Shown here: positions 1-8,227 of the stretch, piece after piece
Position numbering within the stretch: the stretch's first letter is position 1
Layout: the number at the start of each line of letters is the position of its first letter
NCBI RefSeq assembly: GCF_020164595.1
Contig: NZ_JAIQZE010000005.1
Coordinates: 62,001 to 126,000 of the forward strand
Origin: Psychroflexus longus
GTDB lineage: Bacteria > Bacteroidota > Bacteroidia > Flavobacteriales > Flavobacteriaceae
Direction of reading: 5' to 3'
Length of the DNA: 64,000 nucleotides
Program-made: the position numbers and the translations under genes
The notes under the pieces: generated by a model
Database searches by the model: none
The model's input: only the letters and a program-made list of their open reading frames with translations
What the model was told of the DNA's origin: nothing

Positions 1-1
1 A

Positions 2-73
2 GAACATGAAATGTTACGAAATGAACATGACCAGATGATGGAGATGCATTCTTCAGCTATGGAAGAAATGTAA
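2..73 (+). CDS. C-terminal end of an unknown protein (partial)
   Basis: Only the last 23 codons are inside the window, ending in TAA. The visible tail is rich in Met, Glu and His (for example HDQMMEMHSSAMEEM) and looks helical. A strong terminator follows within 25 bases, which supports this as a real gene end rather than a chance frame. The family cannot be determined from this fragment. Confidence 0.6.
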   Translation, partial: EHEMLRNEHDQMMEMHSSAMEEM

Positions 74-94
74 ATACTCCTTAGAATCGATTTA

Positions 95-125
95 TAAAAA
101 GGCATGTTGACGCATGCCTTTTTTA
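95..125 (+). terminator. intrinsic terminator of the truncated first gene
   Basis: The stem AAAAAGGCATG / CATGCCTTTTTT has a short loop and ends in a T tract. It lies just after the stop codon of the partial gene at the window edge. Confidence 0.8.
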
Positions 126-149
126 GTTTACAGGATTTTAAAAATTATT

Positions 150-288
150 TATTCTGAATTTGCCACTGCTCAATTTAAACCTCCTCGATACATTGCTTAA
201 AGCTTTATAGTTGGCCTGAACCACCAAAACGATAGAGATACATAGGTAGAAGTAGAATAAAGCTGTGATGAGCAGTTTAAAAGAATTT
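150..288 (+). repeat. dispersed intergenic repeat, copy A
   Basis: This copy shares the core CGATACATTGCTTAAAGC (from 186) and further patches with two other places in the window (copies near 6372 and, inverted, near 38986). It contains an 8-bp inverted repeat, ACTGCTCA at 165-172 and TGAGCAGT at 269-276, and AGCTTTAT/ATAAAGCT inside it, so it can fold. No reading frame is evident. The rest of the gap, 289-804, is AT-rich and I see nothing in it apart from a weak promoter-like TAACTTTA at 786-793 ahead of the next gene. Confidence 0.55.
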
Positions 289-804
289 GAATAATATTTT
301 GAACTCTTTCTATTCAAAAGTTTATGGTATAGCTTTTAATCAATTAAATAGCTAACTAAAATTATATTTAAAGACTCTACCAAATTATTGAGAGCATCGA
401 TTTTAAATGATTAATAAATAATTTGAATTCTCTGTTTAAATAAGAATTATTGTAGTTTTATAGAAACTTAACCCTAAAATTTTGACGCATTATTTAGCTA
501 TTATTTTTAATTTCTAAATAAAACTCATCACTAACCAAAATCTAAACCATAACCTATTAAGAAACTAAAGAAAATTTTGGGAGACCATTTTACTGAAGAT
601 TCAATAAGCCTAAAAAATTGCAACAAGTTTAAGAAAATTCGAATCTTAGCTTAAGTTCATAATTAAAGTACACATTATGATAAAATTGATTAATCAAAAA
701 ACGACAAACAGTGACAAACTAAATGCCGTATAAAAGTCGATCAAAAGGCGTTATCAATTTTAAGCTAGCTGATTACATTTAGAGTTAACTTTAAAGCTTT
801 TAAA

Positions 805-1374
805 ATGAATTTAATTGGAAAAAAAATTAGTGAAACCCGAAAACTAAAAGGGCTTACTCAAGAAGAATTAGCCGAACAATCCAACATCAATCTAAGAACC
901 ATTCAGCGGATTGAGAATAGCGAGAGCGAACCAAGAGGAAAAACCTTACAGCTCATCTGTAATACACTTCAAATAGACCTGGAAGAATTAATAAGCATAG
1001 ATCCAGCATTAAAAGAAAATAGCATAACAACTAAGATCATAAATGGACTTTTTCTTTTAATCCTAAATTTGATACTTGTAGCAATTATAGGTTTTCTGAC
1101 TATTGACTCTAATGCTAACACTAACAGTGTTTTTGGAGGAGTTTTGCTAAGCTTATTTATCCCGTTTTTTATTGTTGTTTTTACTCGCGAAATGCCTGGA
1201 GCAGAACGTGTCCTCAAATTTGGTTTTGGGTATATTAGTTATTTACTCTTAGTTACCATCTTTCACGGATTCCCAACAGGCTTTTCAACAGGTTTATTTC
1301 CCTGTTTATTGATAAGCTTGTCGATTTTATATTTTGGTTCAGAATTTATTAAAATTCCGCAACAAACTGATTGA
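805..1374 (+). CDS. XRE-type HTH regulator with membrane C-terminus
   Basis: Residues 5-60 form a Cro/C1-type helix-turn-helix domain (GLTQEELAEQSNINLRTIQR is the typical turn). The rest, about residues 73-185, is three or four hydrophobic segments, so the DNA-binding domain would be tethered to the inner membrane on its cytoplasmic side. This arrangement is common for short regulators of Flavobacteriaceae. The target is unknown. The S41 protease gene starts 42 bases downstream on the same strand and may be co-transcribed. Confidence 0.8.
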   Translation: MNLIGKKISETRKLKGLTQEELAEQSNINLRTIQRIENSESEPRGKTLQLICNTLQIDLEELISIDPALKENSITTKIINGLFLLILNLILVAIIGFLTIDSNANTNSVFGGVLLSLFIPFFIVVFTREMPGAERVLKFGFGYISYLLLVTIFHGFPTGFSTGLFPCLLISLSILYFGSEFIKIPQQTD

Positions 1375-1416
1375 ATAGATTTATTTTTAAACTTTGACTG
1401 TTCCCAAATCTAAATC

Positions 1417-2922
1417 ATGAAAACCTTTTCTACACTCCTTTTCATCTTATCCTTCTTTTTAAGTTTTGCTCAACATGTTGATGATCCCTTGTCTACCAAA
1501 AAGATGAAAAAGGATTTTGAGGTGTTTAAAGAAATTCGGTTGAAGGCCAATTCAGGACTTTATAAATACCATTCCGAAGCTCAAATTGATAGCATTTACC
1601 AATGGGCAGAAGCCGAAATTGAACAGTCCTCCACTTATCTGGATTTTTATAATATTATTTGCCAACTCACCGACTTTGAAGGCAGTTTGCACAATGATAC
1701 TGGCTTGCCAGATAAATACTGGAAAAGTTTAAGAGCAGAAACCTCAGGTTATTTCCCCTATCCGGTGAAATGGATTGATGGCCACTGGCGAATCAATTTT
1801 AAAGACGGCGAGCTTCCTCTGGGCGCAGAAGTTGTTAAAATCAACGGTGAGCCAATGGCAGAAATAGTCAAAAACCTTCATAAATACTACACCACAGACG
1901 GTTATAATATTACTGCCAAAAGAATTGGGTTAAGAACACATTTTTCAAGATATTACAGATGGCATTATGGTCAAACAAATGAATTTGATGTCACTTTCAA
2001 AGCAATCGATTCTAACAGTTTGGAGACCAAAAAACTTGAAAGCGTTAGCTATTCAGACTACTATAAAAACTTTAGAGCAAGACATTCTCTTCCTTATGAC
2101 CAAGTTTATTATGTGGACCTAAAAGAAGATCAGAAATATGGATTTAAAGAAGTCAATGATTCAACAGGAGTTTTAACGCTTCGCTCGTTTTCAATGGGAA
2201 ATGAAACTACCGAAGAGCATAAAACCTATGCTGCTTTTCTGGATAGTATTTTTAGTAAAATCAAAAATGATAAGCTTCAAAATTTAATTGTGGATGTGCG
2301 TTTAAATAATGGTGGCGATGACCCCAATGATCTTCTATCCTATTCTTATTTAACACAACGAAATTTTCAGGAAAACACAGAAGCCTGGATTAGCTTTAGG
2401 AAAATACCGCTAATTAGGTATTATGATATTTGGATTCCAAGATTCATAAGACCCTTCGTTGTAGGCGGATATAACAAACAACTTCAGGAGATTTTTCCCT
2501 TAGAAAAAAAGGGTGCTTATTATCAGGATGACACCAGTAAAGATCACCAAGTATGGCAACCTGAGGAAAACGCATTTACAGGACAAATTTATTTACTTAC
2601 GAGTCCTGCAGTTGCTTCGGCTGGTAGTTTGTTTGCTGCTATGCTGGCCGGTAATGAAAACACCATAACAATCGGAGAAGAAACATCTGGCGGCTATTAT
2701 GGCCATAACGGTCATACTCCCTTTACATATATATTACCTAAGTCCAAATTCACCACTTCTTTTTCAATAGTGAATTTAAAACAAGATGTTCCTGTAAAGT
2801 CCAATCAAATTCGCGGTAGAGGAATTATCCCCGATTATCAGGTGTCTCAATCTCTTGAAGATTTCCTCAACAATGAAGACACACAGATGAGGTTTACTTT
2901 AGAATTGATTGAAAAGAATTGA
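1417..2922 (+). CDS. secreted S41 family (tail-specific) serine peptidase
   Basis: A 501-residue protein with a signal peptide ending near residue 18 (SFAQ), so it acts in the periplasm or at the outer membrane. A stretch near residues 130-150 (GAEVVKINGEPM) resembles the PDZ-like part of the family. The S41 catalytic core is in the C-terminal half: TSPAVASAGS places the probable nucleophile at Ser401, followed by GEETSGG. It is not the processing protease at the right-hand window edge, and its substrate is unknown. It is on the same strand as the HTH regulator just upstream. Confidence 0.8.
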   Translation: MKTFSTLLFILSFFLSFAQHVDDPLSTKKMKKDFEVFKEIRLKANSGLYKYHSEAQIDSIYQWAEAEIEQSSTYLDFYNIICQLTDFEGSLHNDTGLPDKYWKSLRAETSGYFPYPVKWIDGHWRINFKDGELPLGAEVVKINGEPMAEIVKNLHKYYTTDGYNITAKRIGLRTHFSRYYRWHYGQTNEFDVTFKAIDSNSLETKKLESVSYSDYYKNFRARHSLPYDQVYYVDLKEDQKYGFKEVNDSTGVLTLRSFSMGNETTEEHKTYAAFLDSIFSKIKNDKLQNLIVDVRLNNGGDDPNDLLSYSYLTQRNFQENTEAWISFRKIPLIRYYDIWIPRFIRPFVVGGYNKQLQEIFPLEKKGAYYQDDTSKDHQVWQPEENAFTGQIYLLTSPAVASAGSLFAAMLAGNENTITIGEETSGGYYGHNGHTPFTYILPKSKFTTSFSIVNLKQDVPVKSNQIRGRGIIPDYQVSQSLEDFLNNEDTQMRFTLELIEKN

Positions 2923-2971
2923 GATATAAAGCAATTAATAATGAGATTTTAGACTAAAAAAACATCAATCT

Positions 2972-3142
2972 ATGACCCCAACACACAACAGAATTTTAGG
3001 AGCAGTGGTCTTGATCTTAGGACTTGTCGTAAGTAGCTATAAAACAGAGTTAGGAATTCCTGGCTTTTGGACAGGTGTTTTAATGGGTTTAGGAATTAGT
3101 ACTATCCTATTATCAAATTTTCTTTTTCAGAAGAAAAAATGA
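2972..3142 (+). CDS. small two-helix membrane protein (56 aa)
   Basis: Starting MTPTHNRILGAVVL, it has two hydrophobic segments separated by a short polar loop and ends in KKK. The protein at 4944-5111 has the same plan: MT....NRI.G..L...GL at the start, G....G.LMG.G.S.I in the second helix, a lysine-rich end. The shared plan makes it likely that both are translated. Function unknown. Confidence 0.7.
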   Translation: MTPTHNRILGAVVLILGLVVSSYKTELGIPGFWTGVLMGLGISTILLSNFLFQKKK

Positions 3143-3203
3143 TGGATTTCTAAAATGTGATTTTTTTAGTATTTTTAGAGAGAATAAAAACTTCATCCAA
3201 ATT

Positions 3204-3632
3204 ATGACGCGAGTAAAAGCTTTTAAATCCCAAACTATACTTTCTAAATTGATGATAGGCTTCGGGATTTTGTTCCTATTAGTCGGAATTTTTGCAATTG
3301 TAAAACTATTTATAGGTGATTCCGGTACTGAATCCTCTTCGGTTGATTGGACCGGATTCTTGCAGGGATTTCAAGGTTTATTTTTTATAGGCTTAGGCGC
3401 TTATAACCTTAGAAATGAAAAATACTACATTGAATGGGATGACCAACAATTGAAGTTATTCCTTCCGGGTACTAAACAACCTGAAACGATAAATTTTGCT
3501 GACATTGACTCCATTAACATCAGGCTTTTTGAAATTGAACTTTATTTTAAAGATGAAAAGCGAACACTTGATCTTAACACTCTAAAAGATGAAGACTTGA
3601 AAAAAGTGAAGTCTAAATTTGAACCGCTTTAG
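3204..3632 (+). CDS. membrane protein of unknown function (142 aa)
   Basis: Two predicted membrane helices, at about residues 14-34 and 50-67, are followed by a soluble domain of about 75 residues with alternating beta-type segments (YYIEWDDQQLKLFLPG) and a charged helix at the end. The shape resembles small membrane proteins with a PH-like tail, but I do not recognise the family. The gene is 33 bases upstream of a PH-domain gene on the same strand. Confidence 0.7.
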   Translation: MTRVKAFKSQTILSKLMIGFGILFLLVGIFAIVKLFIGDSGTESSSVDWTGFLQGFQGLFFIGLGAYNLRNEKYYIEWDDQQLKLFLPGTKQPETINFADIDSINIRLFEIELYFKDEKRTLDLNTLKDEDLKKVKSKFEPL

Positions 3633-3665
3633 AAGGATTTAAAGTGAAAATTAAAAAACTATAAT

Positions 3666-4046
3666 ATGGGATTATTTTCATCATTGCTCGGTAATGCGGG
3701 AGCAGTAAGTAAACAAGATTTAGAAAAAGACTACGGTCAGTTATTGACCGAAAATGAAAGTATTGAAATCGGTTTTAAGCTGGTAAGGGATACTTTTATT
3801 TTTACCAGCAAACGCTTAATTCTGGTTGATAAACAAGGCCTGACAGGGCGTAAAGTAGAATACCTTTCGGTAGGTTATAAAAGTATAAGTAGATTTAGTG
3901 TAGAAACTGCCGGATCTTTTGATTTGGAAGCAGAATTGAAAATATGGATCTCTAGCGAGCAACATCCAAGTATTTCTAAAAAATTCAATAAAAGCGTCAA
4001 TGTTTACGATGTACAAAAAGTACTGGCGCAACATATTTTAGGCTAG
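3666..4046 (+). CDS. bacterial PH-domain protein
   Basis: A 126-residue protein that matches the bacterial pleckstrin-homology fold: after an N-terminal helix, beta strands containing RDTFIFTSKRLILVDKQG and YKSISRFSVETAGSFDLEAE, and a C-terminal helix (VYDVQKVLAQHIL). Proteins of this family are cytosolic and usually of unknown role. The gap after it (4047-4408) holds no gene that I can see. Confidence 0.8.
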   Translation: MGLFSSLLGNAGAVSKQDLEKDYGQLLTENESIEIGFKLVRDTFIFTSKRLILVDKQGLTGRKVEYLSVGYKSISRFSVETAGSFDLEAELKIWISSEQHPSISKKFNKSVNVYDVQKVLAQHILG

Positions 4047-4408
4047 TTTGAATTGAAGCATTTTAATAAAAGCCCCCAGTTTAATTAGGTTAAGTAAAAG
4101 CCTTGTTATTTATATAATGCTTATAAAATGGATTATAGAAATGCAATTTTTTGATGAATTTATTCCGATTTCAACTCATCCAATCTTTAAACGTTTGTAA
4201 TGATTTTAAAATGAGATTCTTATAAAAGACAGGAATAAAAGACTAAACATTCTTAAATTTTCATTTTCATAAATTAAAATCATTTCGCATTTTTATCCCA
4301 AAATAGAACTAGTCCAAGACACTTTTTTACATAGAGTCCAGAAACTATTTAAACGGGGTGAAGCTGAAAAACCACAAGAGTAGGCAAAAAATTTCTAACT
4401 AATTAAAT

Positions 4409-4822
4409 ATGAAAATTAAACAACTATTATTATTAACCGTTATTGTATTCTCTCTTTCAAGCTGTTCTTACAGACTTGTAGATTTTACAGTTATTAGCTC
4501 AAAAAATGTAAGTTTAGATTTTGATAAATCTGAAGGAAAGCAGGTTGAAGGAAAAAAATCTTATTTTTTAGGATTGGGTTGGAATATAAAAGATGCGATG
4601 GATAGAGCATTAGAGAGTGCAGGTCCAGAGTACGATTTACTAGTAGATGGAGTTGTAAAATATACAGACTATCCATTTGTATTAACAATTTCTGTCGAAG
4701 GAACCGCGATTAGCTCTAGGGCCATGAGAAATAAACTTGGTGATGCTGGATTTCAAGAGTGGTTAAAGGAAAATCAACTCACTTACAATTCTAACACAGA
4801 AGAAATTACTACAGATAATTAA
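4409..4822 (+). CDS. lipoprotein of unknown function (137 aa)
   Basis: The N-terminus MKIKQLLLLTVIVFSLSSC is a lipoprotein signal with Cys19 as the lipidated residue. The mature part begins with a segment of VDFTVISSKN type followed by a conserved-looking GLGWNIKDAMDRALESAGPE stretch, reminiscent of small TRL-like lipoproteins in which a helix follows a glycine-rich turn. That assignment is tentative. The gene ends in a clear terminator. Confidence 0.75.
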   Translation: MKIKQLLLLTVIVFSLSSCSYRLVDFTVISSKNVSLDFDKSEGKQVEGKKSYFLGLGWNIKDAMDRALESAGPEYDLLVDGVVKYTDYPFVLTISVEGTAISSRAMRNKLGDAGFQEWLKENQLTYNSNTEEITTDN

Positions 4823-4858
4823 TTTCTTAACAACTTAATAAGAATTAGTTCTATTTAT

Positions 4859-4888
4859 AGGCGAGTAAAAATTTACTCGCCTTTTTTA
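4859..4888 (+). terminator. intrinsic terminator after the lipoprotein gene
   Basis: GGCGAGTAAA pairs with TTTACTCGCC across a two-base loop, followed by six T residues. Confidence 0.85.
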
Positions 4889-4943
4889 TATATATTCAAG
4901 ATTCAACTAATTCGGATTTATAAAATCCATAAAAACCATTCCT

Positions 4944-5111
4944 ATGACCACTGCACAAAATAGAATAATAGGAATAGTTCTTTTCATAATTGGCTTAATC
5001 ATGACTTTAACCGATGTAAAATTTACGGGCTCAGGGTTTATCGCAGGGGCACTGATGGGCATAGGTGTATCATTAATATTCTTTATTAAAATTGGAACTA
5101 AGAAGCACTAA
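4944..5111 (+). CDS. small two-helix membrane protein (55 aa), paralogue of 2972-3142
   Basis: Starting MTTAQNRIIGIVLF, it has two hydrophobic segments with a polar turn between them and ends in KIGTKKH. The pattern of residues shared with the 56-residue protein 2 kb upstream (NRI.G, GL, G....G.LMG.G.S.I, KK at the end) shows the two are paralogues. Function unknown. Confidence 0.7.
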   Translation: MTTAQNRIIGIVLFIIGLIMTLTDVKFTGSGFIAGALMGIGVSLIFFIKIGTKKH

Positions 5112-5141
5112 GCCTTCTATTTCATTTGATATCTTCACTTC

Positions 5142-6320
5142 GTGAAAGTTTCCAAACGCATTCTTCCTATTATAGTTTTTGATCAGTTTTGTTGTACATC
5201 GCTTTGGTTTGCTGGTAATGCGGTGATGAACGAGCTGGTTGCTAACTTCAATTTGCCGCCCAGCGCTCTTGGGCATTTAACCTCTGCGGTTCAGTTAGGA
5301 TTTATTCTGGGGACCTTAATTTTTGCAGTGTTGAGTATAGCAGACCGGTTTTCCCCTTCCCGGGTCTTCTTCTTTTCTGCACTCCTTGGCGCAGGATTTA
5401 ATTTGGCTATTGTTTGGGAAGGCAATACCATGTTGAGCTTACTAGCCTTTAGGTTTCTGACAGGTTTTTTTCTAGCTGGAATCTATCCAGTTGGAATGAA
5501 AATAGCAGCCGATTATTACGAAAAAGGCTTGGGTAAATCCCTTAGTTTTTTAGTAGGGGCTTTAGTCCTAGGCACAGCTTTTCCGCATTTGCTCAAAGAC
5601 ATGACGGAAGGATTTCTTTGGAAATCAGTTATGATCGTGACTTCTCTATTAGCCGTTTTGGGAGGTGTGTTGATTTTGCTTTTAGTACCAGACGGTCCTT
5701 ACAGGCAATCAGGTCGTAACTTAAAATTTTCCGCTTTTTTTAAAGTCTTCCATAATCGCAATTTCAGGGCTGCAGCTTTTGGCTACTTTGGACACATGTG
5801 GGAGTTATATGCCTTTTGGGCTTTTGTGCCTATTCTATTACAAATCTATAAGTCGTCGCATCTAGAGATCACCTTCAATGTTTCATTAGTATCATTTCTC
5901 GTCATAGCTATTGGAGGATTATCCTGTGTTTTAGGCGGCTATTTGTCTCAAGGTTTCGGTACAAAACGGATAGCATTCTTAGCCTTGCTTTTATCCTGCG
6001 TATGCTGTTTGGTTTCTCCATGGATGTTGGGCACCGAAAGTGAAATTCTATTTATAGGATTTTTACTGCTGTGGGGCATGGTTGTCATAGCAGATTCACC
6101 ACTTTTATCCACACTAGTTGCTCAAAATGCACCAGCCGAAATCAAAGGCACAGCGCTCACAATTGTCAACAGCATAGGTTTTGCCATTACCATTGTGAGC
6201 ATCCAGCTCCTCAATATTTTGAGTGTATGGACAAGTAGTAATTTCATTTATATTCTTCTGGCTATAGGACCTGTTTTGGGATTGATTGCTTTGAGGAAAA
6301 CAAGTAAAGTATCCAGTTAG
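5142..6320 (+). CDS. major facilitator superfamily transporter
   Basis: A 392-residue protein of about twelve hydrophobic segments in two halves. The loop after helix 2 carries a divergent form of the family signature (SIADRFSPSR), and FRFLTGFFLAGIYPVGMKIAADYY is typical of MFS helices 4-5. It would sit in the inner membrane; the substrate cannot be read from the sequence. The start is GTG at 5142, 30 bases after the preceding small gene. Neighbours give no clue to the substrate. Confidence 0.85.
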   Translation: MKVSKRILPIIVFDQFCCTSLWFAGNAVMNELVANFNLPPSALGHLTSAVQLGFILGTLIFAVLSIADRFSPSRVFFFSALLGAGFNLAIVWEGNTMLSLLAFRFLTGFFLAGIYPVGMKIAADYYEKGLGKSLSFLVGALVLGTAFPHLLKDMTEGFLWKSVMIVTSLLAVLGGVLILLLVPDGPYRQSGRNLKFSAFFKVFHNRNFRAAAFGYFGHMWELYAFWAFVPILLQIYKSSHLEITFNVSLVSFLVIAIGGLSCVLGGYLSQGFGTKRIAFLALLLSCVCCLVSPWMLGTESEILFIGFLLLWGMVVIADSPLLSTLVAQNAPAEIKGTALTIVNSIGFAITIVSIQLLNILSVWTSSNFIYILLAIGPVLGLIALRKTSKVSS

Positions 6321-6335
6321 GTCATTAATCCCTTT

Positions 6336-6520
6336 TTATTCTGAATTCGTTCCCGTTAGCTTACTAAATCACGATACATTTCTTAAGGCTTTGTACTGGC
6401 TTTTAAGATCCAAAGCCATAGAGGTTGCAGCTGAAAGTTAAAAACCGCTAACCTTGTGACCTTTGTGCCTCTGAGGTAAAGACTACAGCCGTGAGGAGAT
6501 TAACCAGAATTTTACCAAAT
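6336..6520 (+). repeat. dispersed intergenic repeat, copy B
   Basis: It shares CGATACATT.CTTAA.GCT (from 6372) with copies A and C, TTTAAGATCC with copy C, and the left and right flanks TATTCTGAATT and GCNGTGANGAG with copy A. It is the longest copy and also contains CTTTGTGCCTCTGAGG. It fills most of the gap between the MFS gene and the deacetylase-like gene. Confidence 0.55.
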
Positions 6521-6587
6521 ATTTAAAAGCCATTAGAGGCAAGAAGAAACTCAAAAGCATTTATTTTGAATTTCTTTAAAATTGGCT

Positions 6588-7496
6588 ATGCTCAAAATTG
6601 CATTTCATCCCATTTACAAACACCCCTTGCCTGAGGGCCATCGCTTTCCGATGGAAAAATACGATTTGTTACCCAAGCAATTGCTTCACGAGGGGACTTG
6701 TAAACAAGATAATTTTTTCCAGCCAGAGATTCGAGAAGAAAATGAAAAGTACATTCAGTTGGTACATACGCCAGAGTATTTGAAGGAATTATACAGCATT
6801 AGCATTGAGCCTAGAAAAGCCAGAAAAATAGGATTTCCACTTTCGGAAGTATTGGTAGAACGCGAACGCATCATCACCGATGGTACGATCAAAGCTTGCA
6901 ATTATGCCTTGGAGCATGGAGTTGCGATGAACATTGCCGGTGGTACTCACCATGCTTACTCAGATCATGGCGAAGCTTTTTGTATGCTCAACGATCAGGC
7001 GATTGGCGCGCAGTATTTACTCCAGAATAAATTTGCAAAACAGATTTTGGTAGTCGATCTCGATGTGCACCAAGGAAATGGGACGGCAGAGATTTTTCAA
7101 AACGACGATCGGGTGTTTACCTTTTCCATGCATGGCAAAAGCAATTACCCGTTCAAAAAAGAAGTGTCCGATTTGGATATCCCCATGGAAAACGACTGCG
7201 GTGATAAGGTCTATCTCAAAACCTTAAAAAACACTTTGCCAAACCTCATCGACCGAATAAAACCTGATTTTATTTTCTTCTTGTCAGGCGTTGACATTTT
7301 GAGTACGGATAAATTGGGAAAACTAGGTTGTTCAGTGGAAGGCTGCAAAAAAAGAGATGAATTTGTCTTTGAGCAATGCCTCAATTATGAAATTCCTGTT
7401 GAAGTGAGTATGGGTGGAGGCTACTCCAAAGATATCAAAACTATCATCGACGCGCATGCCAATACTTACAGGACAGCGCAAAACATGTACTTTTAG
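6588..7496 (+). CDS. histone deacetylase-like zinc hydrolase
   Basis: Members of this arginase/deacetylase-fold family remove acyl groups from lysine side chains, polyamines or acetoin-pathway proteins. Visible motifs: GGTHHA (the active-site histidine pair), DLDVHQGNGT with likely zinc ligands Asp159 and His161, and SGVDILSTD with the third ligand Asp236. With 302 residues it is a single catalytic domain without extensions. The first ATG (6588) is preferred to a TTG two codons upstream. No neighbour indicates the substrate. Confidence 0.85.
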   Translation: MLKIAFHPIYKHPLPEGHRFPMEKYDLLPKQLLHEGTCKQDNFFQPEIREENEKYIQLVHTPEYLKELYSISIEPRKARKIGFPLSEVLVERERIITDGTIKACNYALEHGVAMNIAGGTHHAYSDHGEAFCMLNDQAIGAQYLLQNKFAKQILVVDLDVHQGNGTAEIFQNDDRVFTFSMHGKSNYPFKKEVSDLDIPMENDCGDKVYLKTLKNTLPNLIDRIKPDFIFFLSGVDILSTDKLGKLGCSVEGCKKRDEFVFEQCLNYEIPVEVSMGGGYSKDIKTIIDAHANTYRTAQNMYF

Positions 7497-7603
7497 TCTG
7501 TAGTCACTAGTTTCAAGTCGGTAGTCAAAAAATGATTAATTAATAATTTTTAATTTAAAATGATAATTAGCTGAGTTAGTAACCGATGACAATAATTTTG
7601 AAA

Positions 7604-8074
7604 TTATTTGTGTTTCCAACTAAAACCCTTCAGCATCAAAGCCGTTCTCAAAATATCCTTTTGACTCACTATACCAATAATTTTTCCATCTTCTAAGACG
7701 GGAAAGCGACGTCTTTTGGATTTTAAAAACAATTGCGCAGCGTCAAAAAGATTTACATCGGGTGACATTACATCGACTTCTCTGGACATGTATTTCTCTA
7801 CACTTGTGTCCTCCATGGGCATGTTGTAATACCGACTTTCAGAAATTTGTTTGACGCAGTCTCCTTCAGAAATGATTCCAATAACCCGTTTTTGATCATC
7901 GACCACTGGACCACCAGATATTCTGAATTTGATAAGCATATCCACAACTTCAATGATACTTTGATTCTTATTAAAAAGAATCATGCTTTGAGACATGCAA
8001 TCCCTAACGGTAATTTTTTCTGCTTGTACATTGGCTTCACCCACTTGATTACCTTGAAAACTTTTAATGCCCAT
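7604..8074 (-). CDS. CBS-domain-pair protein
   Basis: A 156-residue protein made of two tandem CBS domains. The first covers about residues 22-82 (VRDCMSQSMILFNKNQSIIEV, then GPVVDDQKRVIGIISEGD), the second about 92-150 (VEKYMSREVDVMSPDV, then RRFPVLEDGKIIGIVSQKD). Such stand-alone pairs bind adenine nucleotides and act as energy sensors. It stands alone on the minus strand, and the effector it would control is not apparent. Confidence 0.85.
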   Translation of the reverse strand: MGIKSFQGNQVGEANVQAEKITVRDCMSQSMILFNKNQSIIEVVDMLIKFRISGGPVVDDQKRVIGIISEGDCVKQISESRYYNMPMEDTSVEKYMSREVDVMSPDVNLFDAAQLFLKSKRRRFPVLEDGKIIGIVSQKDILRTALMLKGFSWKHK

Positions 8075-8227
8075 AATTTTTAATTTGACATTAAATTAAT
8101 CATTAAAATGTTGATATATCAATTTTAAAGGTTAAAAAATAGAATATAATCAAATTAAACTGATAAAATTTTAAATTAAAGTCATTTACATCGCAGCTAA
8201 TAACCCTGTTTTAATGTGGAAAATTGT

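Noticed and set aside
7496-7528. Short direct repeat (AGTCTGTAGTC and AGTCGGTAGTC) after the deacetylase-like gene
   Set aside because: Only two imperfect units of 11 bases; too little to call a repeat element or array.
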